DNA of 33,684 bases from Prevotellaceae bacterium (GCA_031263585.1 JAISFN010000197.1:1-33684); one strand, 5' to 3'; positions 16,141-24,985 are shown, counted from the first letter of the stretch. Notes: generated by a model from the letters alone, not told the origin. Numbers and translations are program-made.

Positions 16141-16971
16141 TTAAAATTCTTTTAAATCGTCTTTTTTGAAGTTCCATTCCGGAGTATATAAAATATCGCC
16201 GAAGTTAACGCTATACCAAGGCCCATATTCCCCGGGGTTATTTAATATCTGAATGTCCTGTGCCGGCATATGGCTTTGGGCCAATAAAAATAATTTTTCG
16301 CCCGTACTAGGGTTTGTAGCCGTGTCGATAACAATAACGGCATGTCCGGGGCTTCCGCCCTGTATAAAAACATCGCCGGCTTTTATATTCAATATATTTT
16401 TAGTTTTCAGTTCTTTGGATAGGGATAAAGTCCCGGCATACGTAAAAACAACATCCAGGTAGCTTCGGAAATCGGCGTAGGTATTGGATATTTTGGCCAA
16501 TTGTACCCATTTAACGGTATTTCCTTTTACCGAAACACGTTTTCCGTTCATCCACTCGCTGTATGCGGCTTTAAATCCGTTTGTAAAATTAAATGTTATA
16601 GCGTTATAGCGTTTTTGCTTGTATAAATACTCGGCTCGCAGGCGGATAATTGCATCGGCGCATTGCTGCAAATCGCGTGTGCCAATTTCCATGTCAACTA
16701 CGGCGCTATACACCCAGCTTTTCCCTTTACTATGGCCGTTGTGAAATTTAACATCGCTGCCGTGGGGTTTTAGGGTCAGGTTACGCAAGTATGCTGCAAA
16801 CGAGTTGAGCTCGGCTTTTTCCCGCACAAATCCATTTGGGGCGAGGATACGTGTTTGTACAGTAGTCCCGGATTTATTGATAAGTTTGTTATCTTGCGCG
16901 CATGCCGTGAGTTGCAATGCTATTGTATATAGTATTGCAAACAGCATGGCCAAGCTTTGGGCTTTCTTCAT
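16141..16971 (-). CDS. DUF4846 lipoprotein
   Basis: This 276-aa protein matches the DUF4846 family, common in Bacteroidota and of unknown activity. Residues 1-23 form a lipoprotein signal peptide with lipobox LTAC and lipidated C24, so it should be anchored to a membrane facing the periplasm or surface. The conserved C-terminal part contains KAGDVFIQGGSPGHAVIVIDTA (about 197-218) and QSHMPAQDIQIL. The central WVYSAVVDMEIGTRDLQQCADA segment is also typical of the family. The Gly-His motif hints at an enzymatic fold, but no function is established that I know of. It lies upstream of coaD on the same strand. Confidence 0.85.
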   Translation of the reverse strand: MKKAQSLAMLFAILYTIALQLTACAQDNKLINKSGTTVQTRILAPNGFVREKAELNSFAAYLRNLTLKPHGSDVKFHNGHSKGKSWVYSAVVDMEIGTRDLQQCADAIIRLRAEYLYKQKRYNAITFNFTNGFKAAYSEWMNGKRVSVKGNTVKWVQLAKISNTYADFRSYLDVVFTYAGTLSLSKELKTKNILNIKAGDVFIQGGSPGHAVIVIDTATNPSTGEKLFLLAQSHMPAQDIQILNNPGEYGPWYSVNFGDILYTPEWNFKKDDLKEF

Positions 16972-17077
16972 CGGAAGTATTAGATAATTGATAATCGTTA
17001 ACCGTTAATTGTACATTGATTATTGAAAACTATATAACTAAAATCTTGGCTCTTGATACTAACCCGCTATTAACTTG

Positions 17078-17170
17078 TTATGCCGAGGGGAGCGAAGCAT
17101 CTCTTTTTCAGATCTTTCATTTCGTTCAAAACTGAGCTTGCAAGCTCGCCGAAGGCAATGACAATATGAC
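17078..17170 (-). repeat. Interspersed palindromic repeat, copy 2
   Basis: The region holds a core (minus strand TGAACGAAATGAAAGATCT-like) related to 1436-1464. It also has a perfect 14-base palindrome GAGCTTGCAAGCTC (17134-17147) and a GAGGGGAGCGAAGCATCTC-like arm. This is the style of interspersed intergenic repeats common in Bacteroidota. It lies between the ung 3' end and the DUF4846 start. Confidence 0.6.
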
Positions 17171-17204
17171 AACGGTTTGGCATAGCTTTTGGTTCGATAC
17201 TAAA

Positions 17205-17873
17205 TTACAAACTCCAATCGATAGCTGTTAAGCCTTGTTGCTGTAATAATTCGTTGGTTTTTGAAAAATGCCGACAACCAAAAAAATATGTAGCTGAAAA
17301 TGGCGACGGATGCGCCGATTCAAGTACATAATGCTTGCTGGTATCGATCAACGCTTTTTTTGCCCGGGCAAAATTTCCCCACAATAAAAACACAACACCG
17401 CTTTTTTTATCGGATATAGTTTGTATTACCTGGTTTGTAAAGTTTTCCCAACCGGCTTTACTGTGCGCTGCAGCCTCGTTTTTGCGTACGGTTAATATGG
17501 CGTTTAATAAAAACACGCCTTGTTTGGCCCATTTTTCAAGATTTCCGTGATTTGGAGGATCAATTCCCAAATCGTGTTTAATTTCTTTAAAAATATTAAC
17601 TAACGAGGGTGGAGGTTTTATTCCGTCGGGTACCGAAAAGCATAAGCCGCAGGCCTGTCCGCTGCCGTGGTAGGGATCTTGCCCTAGTATTACAACCTTG
17701 ACTTTATCAAATGGCGTTTTTTCAAAAGCATTGAATATGAGCTTACCGGGAGGGAAAATAGTTTTGCCCTCCCTTATTTCGTTTTTTATAAAATTACTTA
17801 GTCGTATAAAATATTCCTTATCAAATTCGTTTTTAAGTATCTCTTTCCATGTAGCTTCTATCCTTACATCCAT
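17205..17873 (-). CDS. ung: Uracil-DNA glycosylase, family 1
   Basis: This 222-aa enzyme excises uracil from DNA as the first step of base-excision repair. The water-activating motif GQDPYHG (D66) and the minor-groove intercalation motif HPSPFSA (H188) are intact. The FSVPDGIKPPPSLVNIFKEI segment and LLNAILTV are also characteristic. I chose ATG 17873 (MDVRIEATW). The longer reading from 17903 would start at a TTG that lies inside the predicted -7 promoter element. A good promoter sits at 17901-17932. The gene is divergent from the large surface-protein cluster. Confidence 0.95.
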   Translation of the reverse strand: MDVRIEATWKEILKNEFDKEYFIRLSNFIKNEIREGKTIFPPGKLIFNAFEKTPFDKVKVVILGQDPYHGSGQACGLCFSVPDGIKPPPSLVNIFKEIKHDLGIDPPNHGNLEKWAKQGVFLLNAILTVRKNEAAAHSKAGWENFTNQVIQTISDKKSGVVFLLWGNFARAKKALIDTSKHYVLESAHPSPFSATYFFGCRHFSKTNELLQQQGLTAIDWSL

Positions 17874-17900
17874 TTTTGTAATTGTTTTAAATAATACTTT

Positions 17901-17932
17901 CAAAAATATGAATTATAGCTATAAATACCAAA
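17901..17932 (-). promoter_or_regulatory. Promoter of ung
   Basis: On the minus strand TTTG (complement of 17929-17932) is followed after exactly 20 bases by TATTTTTG (complement of 17901-17908). This is a near-ideal Bacteroidota -33/-7 pair. Transcription would start about 20 bases before the ATG at 17873, so it also decides the start codon. Confidence 0.7.
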
Positions 17933-18060
17933 GTTTTTATACGCATAATAAATTTTGTATGTAAAAAAATAAAACATGGGCTAAAAATAATTTAACATAC
18001 GAGAGGTAAATTTAAGAAAAAATAAGAAATCATTTAAAAAAATTGAAACTACAATGTTTA

Positions 18061-18087
18061 TTGTCTCGGATTTTTATTTTACTTTTG
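18061..18087 (+). promoter_or_regulatory. Candidate distal promoter of surface cluster
   Basis: TTG at 18061-18063 is followed after 16 bases by TACTTTTG (18080-18087), which matches the TAnnTTTG -7 consensus. The spacing is slightly short. Confidence 0.4.
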
Positions 18088-18209
18088 CAGTTATTATTCT
18101 TAGTTATTTAAACATAATTGGCTTGCAGCATGGTTTTTGAAACAATAAAATGCTTAAACTACTTATGGAGAAGCGCTTGTTTTAAAAATACAGGCATTTA
18201 TAGGGGCGC

Positions 18210-18238
18210 TTGTTAAGTTGGAATAATAAATACTTTTG
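18210..18238 (+). promoter_or_regulatory. Candidate middle promoter of surface cluster
   Basis: TTG at 18210-18212 is followed after 18 bases by TACTTTTG (18231-18238). Spacing and -7 sequence are close to the Bacteroidota consensus. Use of this promoter would give a leader of about 550 bases. Confidence 0.5.
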
Positions 18239-18591
18239 TAGCTTTTAATAAGTTGCCGGAGGGTTTTGATGAGAGTTTGTTTAATTTGATGTTTTTATAG
18301 CAATTGAATTTAAAAGCTATTAAAGATATTATTTTTGTTTGCCTAAAATCGGAAATAATTATTTTTTTCATTTTCAACATTTTATTTAATTGCTTGTTTT
18401 AAATAAGCTTAAATAACTTTATAATTATGTTATAGGCTTTTTAGCGCTCGGCAGCTTATTTTAAAATTGCACATAATTATATGATGTTTTTTGTTTATAA
18501 GCGTATGAGTTGATAAACGATACTGAAAAGAGGCGTACATAAGGTAAATTTAAAAAAGATATAATAAACTGTTAAAGAATAATAAAAAAGA

Positions 18592-18620
18592 TTTCAACAA
18601 TAATTTTTGTTATATCTTTG
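18592..18620 (+). promoter_or_regulatory. Candidate proximal promoter of surface cluster
   Basis: TATCTTTG at 18613-18620 is a perfect TAnnTTTG -7 element; TTTC at 18592-18595 is a poor -33. The leader would be about 165 bases. Confidence 0.5.
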
Positions 18621-18792
18621 TTTCGCGATAATTTGAGACGTAAACACTGTAAAATGTTGAACCATAATTTTTTCACTGGCAATTTAGAATTGAAATTGCA
18701 TTGGAAAACGATAATAAAACTATAATAATAAATTAATAAACAATTAATTAAATTAAAATAAATTGAGTAAAAACCAAAACAAATTGATGATT

Positions 18793-20661
18793 ATGAAAAA
18801 AATTCTTTTATCGTGTTTAACAGTTTTGTTTGCATTATCGATTGTTAATGCGCAAACTTTTAATTTAACGCCAAATCCGCCTAGTCCCAATCCTGGCGGT
18901 CGCGCTTTATATGGCGAAAAAACTTTATTTATTTGCCAGGGGCAACAACGTCCGGTTGATTTAAGTTACGACGTATTAGGCGAATACCTTAGCTTAGATA
19001 AAGGACACTGGGACGCGGTATGGTCGCCTGTTGGATTGCCGCTGCCTGCAAGCACCTATGACGGACAAAATGTATTTAAAGTAATTGATGCCGGGCTTGG
19101 CGTTTATGTGTTTGACTTTTATCCTAACGTAGGAGCTACATTTTGCGGAGTTAATGATGGCCATTATTTCAGGGCTTATGTAGTTATTGTTCCTTCGTTT
19201 ACAAGCGAGGAGTTTGAAACGATTGAAATTTGCTGGTGGCGTAGAGCCGCTGAATTGGCGGCTGTTAGTAATGATCCTCTTGATTACATTCCTCAATCAA
19301 CTAAGGATCTTGTTACTAGCTTTGGCGGTACTTTTACAGCATCCCCTACTAATTGGACAAATATTACGGCTAATGATGCGTTGAATGTAACGTACCATTA
19401 TTCAGCTGATATTACATTTACTATTAATGGCGTAAATAATTATCCTTGCGATAATACGTTTACGGTGAAAATGTCTACAAAAGTAGTTGAAGAGCCTAAT
19501 GTACTTGCAGCACAAACTCGCACTATGTGTGTGTCAGAGGCCAAATTAGAATCTCCAAAAACAGCTAAGCAATTCTTTGGCCGTATAACTCGCCCCGGCG
19601 ATTCTTATACTCCTCAAGCTCCGGCTACTGATCCTATTATTTTTGCTGAGTTGGCAAAATTGACGGTTCCAGGTACATATAACTTTGAATATAAATATCC
19701 CGATTGTACTGACCAGTCTCCGCAAATGTTAACTGTAACAGACGTGCTTATTATTACTGCTGATGATGCTGCTCCTCAATATCTTCCTGCTGAACTTACG
19801 GTGTGTAAGCCTGATTTAACGGCTGATATTATGTTTTTAAATACAGCATATGACTTGGCGCTACCTACGGTTAAAGCTTATATGGGTAATAAAGCAGTTC
19901 ATTGGTATTATGTTGGACCGAATAAAGACGGCAGCTCTTCTTCACACCCAAATCCGTTTGTTGGTGGTCTTAATCCAAGTTTTGATAAAAGAGAATTGTC
20001 GGCAAATGTTCCTTATTTCTTTAAATTTGCATTAGATGCATCGGCCGGAGTATGTTCGGCAGGCGCTAGCGATACGCTTACAATTATAGGTTTTGACGGT
20101 ACAAGCGCAGGAGATGGTCGTTTGCAAGTTTGCTTGAAAGATGCAACTTATAACTTAAGTGAAATATTAGGCTTGAAAACTAGTGTTGCCGTATGGGATT
20201 ATGTTCCTGCTGTGCCTGTTAATGGAACTCCGTTACTTTCCGGATCCCCCCAAAATACTATTACTGTAAAAGAAAGCGCTCCTAATGCAACATTGTACAG
20301 TACTTATAAATATGCATATAACCAATCAGGCCCTGGCGCTTGCGGAAGCTCTACAGGCGTGTTCTATTTAACGGTTACCGAAAATATGGTTGCTAGTACA
20401 GATATTACAGAAGCGTTCTGTATTACCTCGCTTCCGGCTAGTGTAAACATGTTTTATGTTATGGGTATCCAAGTCCCTGGTGCATTCACTGTAACAACGG
20501 GGGCAGCAGCTCCTTATTTCAATACCACAACGGGTATTTTGGATATTGTAAGTCTATCTAATTTGGGAGTTGCTGATTATGACTTTGAATTTGCGCCAAC
20601 TGCTGGTGGTTGCATCACAAATACAATTAAAATCAGAATTTCAATTGTCTCTTCATTATAA
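18793..20661 (+). CDS. Secreted protein A with six paired-cysteine repeats
   Basis: This 622-aa protein has a signal peptide (MKKILLSCLTVLFALSIVNAQ, about 1-21). I chose ATG 18793 because it gives the cleanest signal peptide; ATG 18787 is also possible. The mature chain has exactly 12 cysteines in six pairs: 48-118, 147-219, 246-305, 338-421, 447-517 and 543-607. Each pair brackets one domain of about 75-100 residues. Domains tend to start with Cys and an aliphatic DL..VLG segment, then G-x-W (GHW at 71-73), and end with Y-x-F-x-F and Cys, often Cys-Gly. I do not recognise the domain; an Ig-like disulfide sandwich is likely. No T9SS sorting domain is present at the C-terminus. It is first in a three-gene plus-strand cluster. 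Confidence 0.88.
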   Translation: MKKILLSCLTVLFALSIVNAQTFNLTPNPPSPNPGGRALYGEKTLFICQGQQRPVDLSYDVLGEYLSLDKGHWDAVWSPVGLPLPASTYDGQNVFKVIDAGLGVYVFDFYPNVGATFCGVNDGHYFRAYVVIVPSFTSEEFETIEICWWRRAAELAAVSNDPLDYIPQSTKDLVTSFGGTFTASPTNWTNITANDALNVTYHYSADITFTINGVNNYPCDNTFTVKMSTKVVEEPNVLAAQTRTMCVSEAKLESPKTAKQFFGRITRPGDSYTPQAPATDPIIFAELAKLTVPGTYNFEYKYPDCTDQSPQMLTVTDVLIITADDAAPQYLPAELTVCKPDLTADIMFLNTAYDLALPTVKAYMGNKAVHWYYVGPNKDGSSSSHPNPFVGGLNPSFDKRELSANVPYFFKFALDASAGVCSAGASDTLTIIGFDGTSAGDGRLQVCLKDATYNLSEILGLKTSVAVWDYVPAVPVNGTPLLSGSPQNTITVKESAPNATLYSTYKYAYNQSGPGACGSSTGVFYLTVTENMVASTDITEAFCITSLPASVNMFYVMGIQVPGAFTVTTGAAAPYFNTTTGILDIVSLSNLGVADYDFEFAPTAGGCITNTIKIRISIVSSL

Positions 20662-20682
20662 TTTGTATTAGGCAATAGTTTG

Positions 20683-20724
20683 AATCATTCCGGGATAATT
20701 AATTAAAATTTTTCCGGAATGATT
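20683..20724 (+). terminator. Hairpin between surface genes A and B
   Basis: AATCATTCCGG (20683-20693) pairs perfectly with CCGGAATGATT (20714-20724). The loop is AT-rich and 20 bases long. No strong U-tract follows, so it may attenuate or protect the transcript rather than fully terminate it. Confidence 0.55.
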
Positions 20725-20827
20725 TAATCAAAAAAGAACAAAAATTTATACTAATCAACATGATATAACATACTGGCGGATTATTTAATAACGCTTTTTA
20801 TGTTTTATTATTTATAGAAATTTTATA

Positions 20828-22804
20828 ATGAAAAAAATATTTTTAGCAATTGCGTTTTTTATGGGTATTGGCTTGCATGTTAATGCTCAGCTAGCTCCCC
20901 TCGATCCTACTGATTTAACAACTAATAAAGGCTTTGTTTATGCATCCGAATTATGGATGTGCGAATCTTATGTTGCTAATATCGACATGTCGTATGAGGC
21001 ATTTGGTAAGCAACTTTCATCCGAAGGTAAATGGTACGAAATAATACCGGGCACTTATCTTGTAGCAAAAGAAGGAAATAACTACAAAGAAATTGATGAG
21101 GCTAACAAATTGAATAACGGGATGCCGGTTAGTAACATCTTTAATGCTGTTGGCCGGGGTTCGGGCATATACGAGTTTGTGTATATCAATGAAAAAGATG
21201 GATTTTGCGGTATGTTAGTAGGCGACCGCGCTATTTTCCGCGTATACGTTGTACCCGAACTGAAAGGTTTCTCAGTTATTACCCAGCTTTGTAACGGCAC
21301 TCCGCTTGATGTTACTTTCGAGCCTAATATTCCTGCCGATATAAAAGATTTCATGGTAACCCAAATGGGTTGGAGCTTCAAATACAAAACATATCCTCAA
21401 GGCGATGCTGTAGCAATGCCTATTACCGCTTCTATAGCCGGCGTATTCCAATATACTTATGAGGTAGATGATACACAAGGTAATTTCAGCGGCAAGCATA
21501 CAGCATTGAATAGCACCAAATACAAATGTGCCGCTGATGCTCGTATAACCCATACTGTTAATCTTAACGAGGGTGCAATTACAACTGCCCCCGGCGATAT
21601 CGAAAAAACATTCTGTTTGGCTTTCGAATTGTTGAATAACACCATTAATGGTAAATATTTAGTTAATCTTAACAGCATATTAAACTACAATGCTCCGGTT
21701 GATGCCGCTGGTCCTTGGACAGTAACTGCAGGCGATACCTATGCTACTATTAATAAACTTACAGGCGCGGCTGAAATCGATTTACAAAAAATAGTAGATG
21801 ATGCCGTTACTCTTCCTTTCGAAGTTGTTTTCACATATACCTATAAAGATAATTGTGAAGATCCCAATTCAACAAAATCAATAAATGTAAAGTTTATTTT
21901 TGGCAATACTCAAATTAATGACGAACTAGTTGATAAAGATACAACAGTTTGTCGTAACTTGTATGCCGGCGACGTGAGCTTGTTAGGTTTATTGCAGGTT
22001 GAAGTTCCTTCAACTGCCGGTACATGGACAGATAAAGATAACAATATCTTATATACCGGTACAATTAATTTAAGCAATTTGTATGACGGCGAACGGTATC
22101 CGTACAGTTACTTTGTAAGCCCTGCTATGTCAGCTGATTTTTGCGGTATTACAAACTTCCTGGCTGTTTTAGGCGTTACAGTTGAAAATGTTGACGGCTA
22201 CAATAGCGGTCAGGCACAAATTTGTAAAGAAGTGTGGGCAAATAAGAATAAAAAAATAAACTTGTCTACCTACATTGCAGGTTTGCCGAAAGATTACAAG
22301 CCAAACGAGCTCAAATGGTATATCTACGATCCTGAATTAAAGGATTGGACTTTAATTACTACGGATTATACTCAATTTGCGGTTGATGATAAGCTGAAAG
22401 TGGGAACAAACTTATTCAAATTTGAATATTCAACCAAGTGCGGCGATGCCGAAGGTAGGTTGTTTATTACAGTTACCGACCGTATAACGAACTATGAAAA
22501 TAAGTACGTTACCTACTGTTACATTGACAATGCCGCTAAAGCAATTTATTTAGAACAAATATTAGGTGTTGGCGGAATAGAAGGCACATGGTCGGTTGAT
22601 TCAAGCGGCGAAGCTGTGAATGCCACTTATTTTGATGCCGCTACTGGAGTATTCAAAGGTCGTGAACAATTTGAAAGCACCGGTTTAGGCGCCGATAAAA
22701 CTTATATCTTCAAGTTTGAACCGAAAGACGGTAATCAAGGTTGCGGAATAGATCACGAAATATTTATCCATGTAACTCTGTCTACTGATATTGTAACTCC
22801 ATAA
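20828..22804 (+). CDS. Secreted protein B with six paired-cysteine repeats
   Basis: This 658-aa protein starts MKKIFLAIAFFMGIGLHVNAQ (signal peptide about 1-21). Like protein A, it has exactly 12 cysteines, again in six pairs: 45-127, 155-234, 263-343, 375-439, 466-538 and 564-639. G-x-W recurs about 24 residues after the first Cys (GKW 67-69, GTW 398-400, GTW 586-588), and Cys-Gly ends several units (127, 439, 538, 639). The match in architecture with protein A at only moderate sequence similarity points to an old duplication. No sorting domain, lipobox or membrane anchor is present at the C-terminus, which ends TDIVTP. It lies 166 bases after protein A. Function is unknown; a structural surface role is inferred. 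Confidence 0.88.
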   Translation: MKKIFLAIAFFMGIGLHVNAQLAPLDPTDLTTNKGFVYASELWMCESYVANIDMSYEAFGKQLSSEGKWYEIIPGTYLVAKEGNNYKEIDEANKLNNGMPVSNIFNAVGRGSGIYEFVYINEKDGFCGMLVGDRAIFRVYVVPELKGFSVITQLCNGTPLDVTFEPNIPADIKDFMVTQMGWSFKYKTYPQGDAVAMPITASIAGVFQYTYEVDDTQGNFSGKHTALNSTKYKCAADARITHTVNLNEGAITTAPGDIEKTFCLAFELLNNTINGKYLVNLNSILNYNAPVDAAGPWTVTAGDTYATINKLTGAAEIDLQKIVDDAVTLPFEVVFTYTYKDNCEDPNSTKSINVKFIFGNTQINDELVDKDTTVCRNLYAGDVSLLGLLQVEVPSTAGTWTDKDNNILYTGTINLSNLYDGERYPYSYFVSPAMSADFCGITNFLAVLGVTVENVDGYNSGQAQICKEVWANKNKKINLSTYIAGLPKDYKPNELKWYIYDPELKDWTLITTDYTQFAVDDKLKVGTNLFKFEYSTKCGDAEGRLFITVTDRITNYENKYVTYCYIDNAAKAIYLEQILGVGGIEGTWSVDSSGEAVNATYFDAATGVFKGREQFESTGLGADKTYIFKFEPKDGNQGCGIDHEIFIHVTLSTDIVTP

Positions 22805-23119
22805 TGTTTTGAGATTATTTGGATTGGATTATGAAAAAAATCTAATTACAGATAAATGATTGAAAGGGAAACTTCCCTAAATATTTAGGGAAGTACCTTT
22901 TCTTTAAAAATTATATTTCTATAAAAGCTTCTGATAGTTCTTCCATATCAGAAATAAAAATAAAAAAAGAAGGAAGGATTTTAGAATAACTGTGTTACAT
23001 TTACTGGAGTTATTCATTTTAAAATTTGTAAATAATATGCACTAATGATTTGTTAATCAAAAGGTGTACAATATATATACTGTTTTTAACGACATTCACA
23101 TAGACGAAAACTCAAGGTT
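22805..23119. other. Spacer between surface genes B and C
   Basis: These 315 bases hold a strong hairpin terminator (22863-22902) and then AT-rich sequence with purine runs. I see no gene and no clear -33/-7 pair, though a promoter for gene C would be expected here. Confidence 0.5.
22863..22902 (+). terminator. Hairpin terminator after surface gene B
   Basis: ACTTCCCTAA (22871-22880) and TTAGGGAAGT (22885-22894) form a perfect 10-bp stem with loop ATAT, extended outward by AAAGGG and CCTTTT. TTCTTT follows. It lies about 60 bases after the stop codon. Confidence 0.75.
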
Positions 23120-24931
23120 ATGTTAAAACAATATAAGCGACTGCTTTATATTTTGGGTATGGTAGTTTTTCTGAATCTACTGCATTATCCTGCATTGGCG
23201 CAGGGAGGTGATGAACCCAAAAAAGATACCACTGTTTGTAAAGAAGTAGCCATGCCGCTTGACTTATTCAATGTTTTAGGAATTCAGATTTCTCCAACAA
23301 ATGGATATTGGACTGATGGCAATGGAAAAATAGTAGATAATATTTTTGATCCAACAGTGTTGGATATCGGTAGTTATAATTTTGTTTTTACAATAACTAC
23401 CGAAAATTACTGTGGTGCGTATATAGGTAAAACGTATAAGGTAGAGGTTGATATAGAGGGATCTACGAAATTACAGGCGTATTATTCTTATTTGGATCCT
23501 GCATGGTGCGAATCGCAGCCCGGAACTTTAACAATTGATAGTATGGATTACGGTACTTTGAAGTATTCATACATGTTGTTACGGAAGGGTGAAGGGCAAA
23601 ATGATACTATAGTACGATGGACAGATGTGGAAAAATTGCCTCCCGTTGTTGTTGATAGTACTTTAACGAGCGGAGAATATTATTTATATGTAATGGCAGA
23701 TCCTGTAGATGGAGAAGAGCTTTTTGGAGTATGCTACACACCTTTGTGGAGTGATACAATTACGCTTGTAACCGTCGGAAGTCCTATTAATATTGATACA
23801 GTGGAACTTTTAGAACCTGAAGTTGGTGTTGACGGTAAGTTTACGGTTGAAGCTACGGGTGGCGTCGGCGAGTTGGAGTACAACTGGTATTTGGATAAAG
23901 ACGGCTCTTATGATCTTGAAAACCCAATACATACTGGAAAATCTATGATAACTTCATATAATAATAAGTATTGGTTAAGGGTTACCGATGAAAGAGGTTG
24001 TTACAAAGATTTATTCTATGAACCTAAAGGCAATATAGTGTACTTCCAGGATTACTACTTCTTCTGTCAAGGTAATTATATTGAAATGTTCTCAGGCTTG
24101 TTGATTGACTCTAAAGATGCCCTTGCTAGCTTGATATTCTCGACAGCTCAAAATCCGAATTTATGGATTGGCCAGGGTTATACAATTAAGGTTTACCCGA
24201 GCAACGAAGAGGGCGTATCTGCCGAAGATAGCAATAACTGGTTAAATGAAGCAATTACCGAAGGCTACACAGCTAATAACGCTACAATTGAGAAATATAT
24301 TGAGGTATACGACTCAAAGGGCATATTAGTAAAACGCCAGATGATAACTGTTAAGATATTCAACCGTCCTGTAGACTTGGCCTTGAACTTGGTAAATAGC
24401 AAGTTGGAATGGGATGTTGAGGATATGGTTAAGTTTGAGACTACGCCTGCAGATATGGCTTGGTATGTATACTTCTTGAACAATAAGTTACTTGATTCAA
24501 TCGAAACAAATAACATATTCGAAGTAAGCGCCATGAGGTTTACCGGTACTGTTCAGGATATGATGAAAGTACATGTACTTGAAGATGTAGTGATGGATGT
24601 TTATGCAATGACTAAGGATAGTACTTGTACGTGGGTAGTAAGCGAACCGGTAGTAGTTAACATACCATTCCCGAATACATTTACGCCTGATGGCGATGGT
24701 AACAACGATGTATTCTTGGGCGGCAGCAAGTTCGCTAATCGTGAGTATCACTTAGAAATAATCAACCGTTTCGGACATCGCTTGTACTACGGAGATAAAG
24801 GTTGGGATGGTACATACAAGGGTACTCAAATGCCGTCGGGAGCTTACTATTACATTGTACACCTGAAGATGGAAGACGGTACTACTAAGGTACTGAAGGG
24901 TGCAGTAACTCTTATCCGAAAGGAACGGTAA
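23120..24931 (+). CDS. Surface protein C: paired-cysteine domain plus T9SS type B sorting domain
   Basis: This 603-aa protein has a signal peptide (about 1-28, ending ALAQ). Residues 36-112 form one paired-cysteine domain like those of proteins A and B (C40-C98, GYW at 62-64, ending YCGAYIG). A second Cys pair (130-205) and a PKD/SprB-like stretch (about 222-300) follow, then a further beta-rich region to about 510. The C-terminus (about 515-603) is a canonical gliding-motility-associated type B sorting domain: FPNTFTPDGDGNNDVF, IINRFGHRLYY, GWDGTYKG, PSGAYYYIV and GAVTLIRKER. The type IX system should therefore export it to the surface. It is the only cluster member with this signal and may anchor or escort A and B, which is inference. 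A terminator follows. Confidence 0.9.
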   Translation: MLKQYKRLLYILGMVVFLNLLHYPALAQGGDEPKKDTTVCKEVAMPLDLFNVLGIQISPTNGYWTDGNGKIVDNIFDPTVLDIGSYNFVFTITTENYCGAYIGKTYKVEVDIEGSTKLQAYYSYLDPAWCESQPGTLTIDSMDYGTLKYSYMLLRKGEGQNDTIVRWTDVEKLPPVVVDSTLTSGEYYLYVMADPVDGEELFGVCYTPLWSDTITLVTVGSPINIDTVELLEPEVGVDGKFTVEATGGVGELEYNWYLDKDGSYDLENPIHTGKSMITSYNNKYWLRVTDERGCYKDLFYEPKGNIVYFQDYYFFCQGNYIEMFSGLLIDSKDALASLIFSTAQNPNLWIGQGYTIKVYPSNEEGVSAEDSNNWLNEAITEGYTANNATIEKYIEVYDSKGILVKRQMITVKIFNRPVDLALNLVNSKLEWDVEDMVKFETTPADMAWYVYFLNNKLLDSIETNNIFEVSAMRFTGTVQDMMKVHVLEDVVMDVYAMTKDSTCTWVVSEPVVVNIPFPNTFTPDGDGNNDVFLGGSKFANREYHLEIINRFGHRLYYGDKGWDGTYKGTQMPSGAYYYIVHLKMEDGTTKVLKGAVTLIRKER

Positions 24932-24946
24932 TAAAAAGATAAATTG

Positions 24947-24985
24947 AAAAAGTCCGGAGGTGAAAACTACCGGACTTTTTGTTTA
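24947..24985 (+). terminator. Intrinsic terminator ending the surface cluster
   Basis: AAAAAGTCCGG (24947-24957) pairs perfectly with CCGGACTTTTT (24970-24980), with a 12-base loop and a U-rich tail. It lies 15 bases after the stop of protein C. Confidence 0.9.

Larger units (their letters stand above)
17933..18792. other. Long gene-free leader region upstream of the surface-protein cluster
   Basis: About 860 bases separate ung from the first cluster gene. The DNA is very AT-rich with no convincing gene. It carries at least three plus-strand TAnnTTTG boxes (18080, 18231, 18613), so leaders of roughly 160 to 700 bases are possible. A six-codon frame (ATG 18269, in GATGAGAGTTTG) preceded by GGAGGG could be a leader peptide but is too short to assert. 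Confidence 0.5.
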
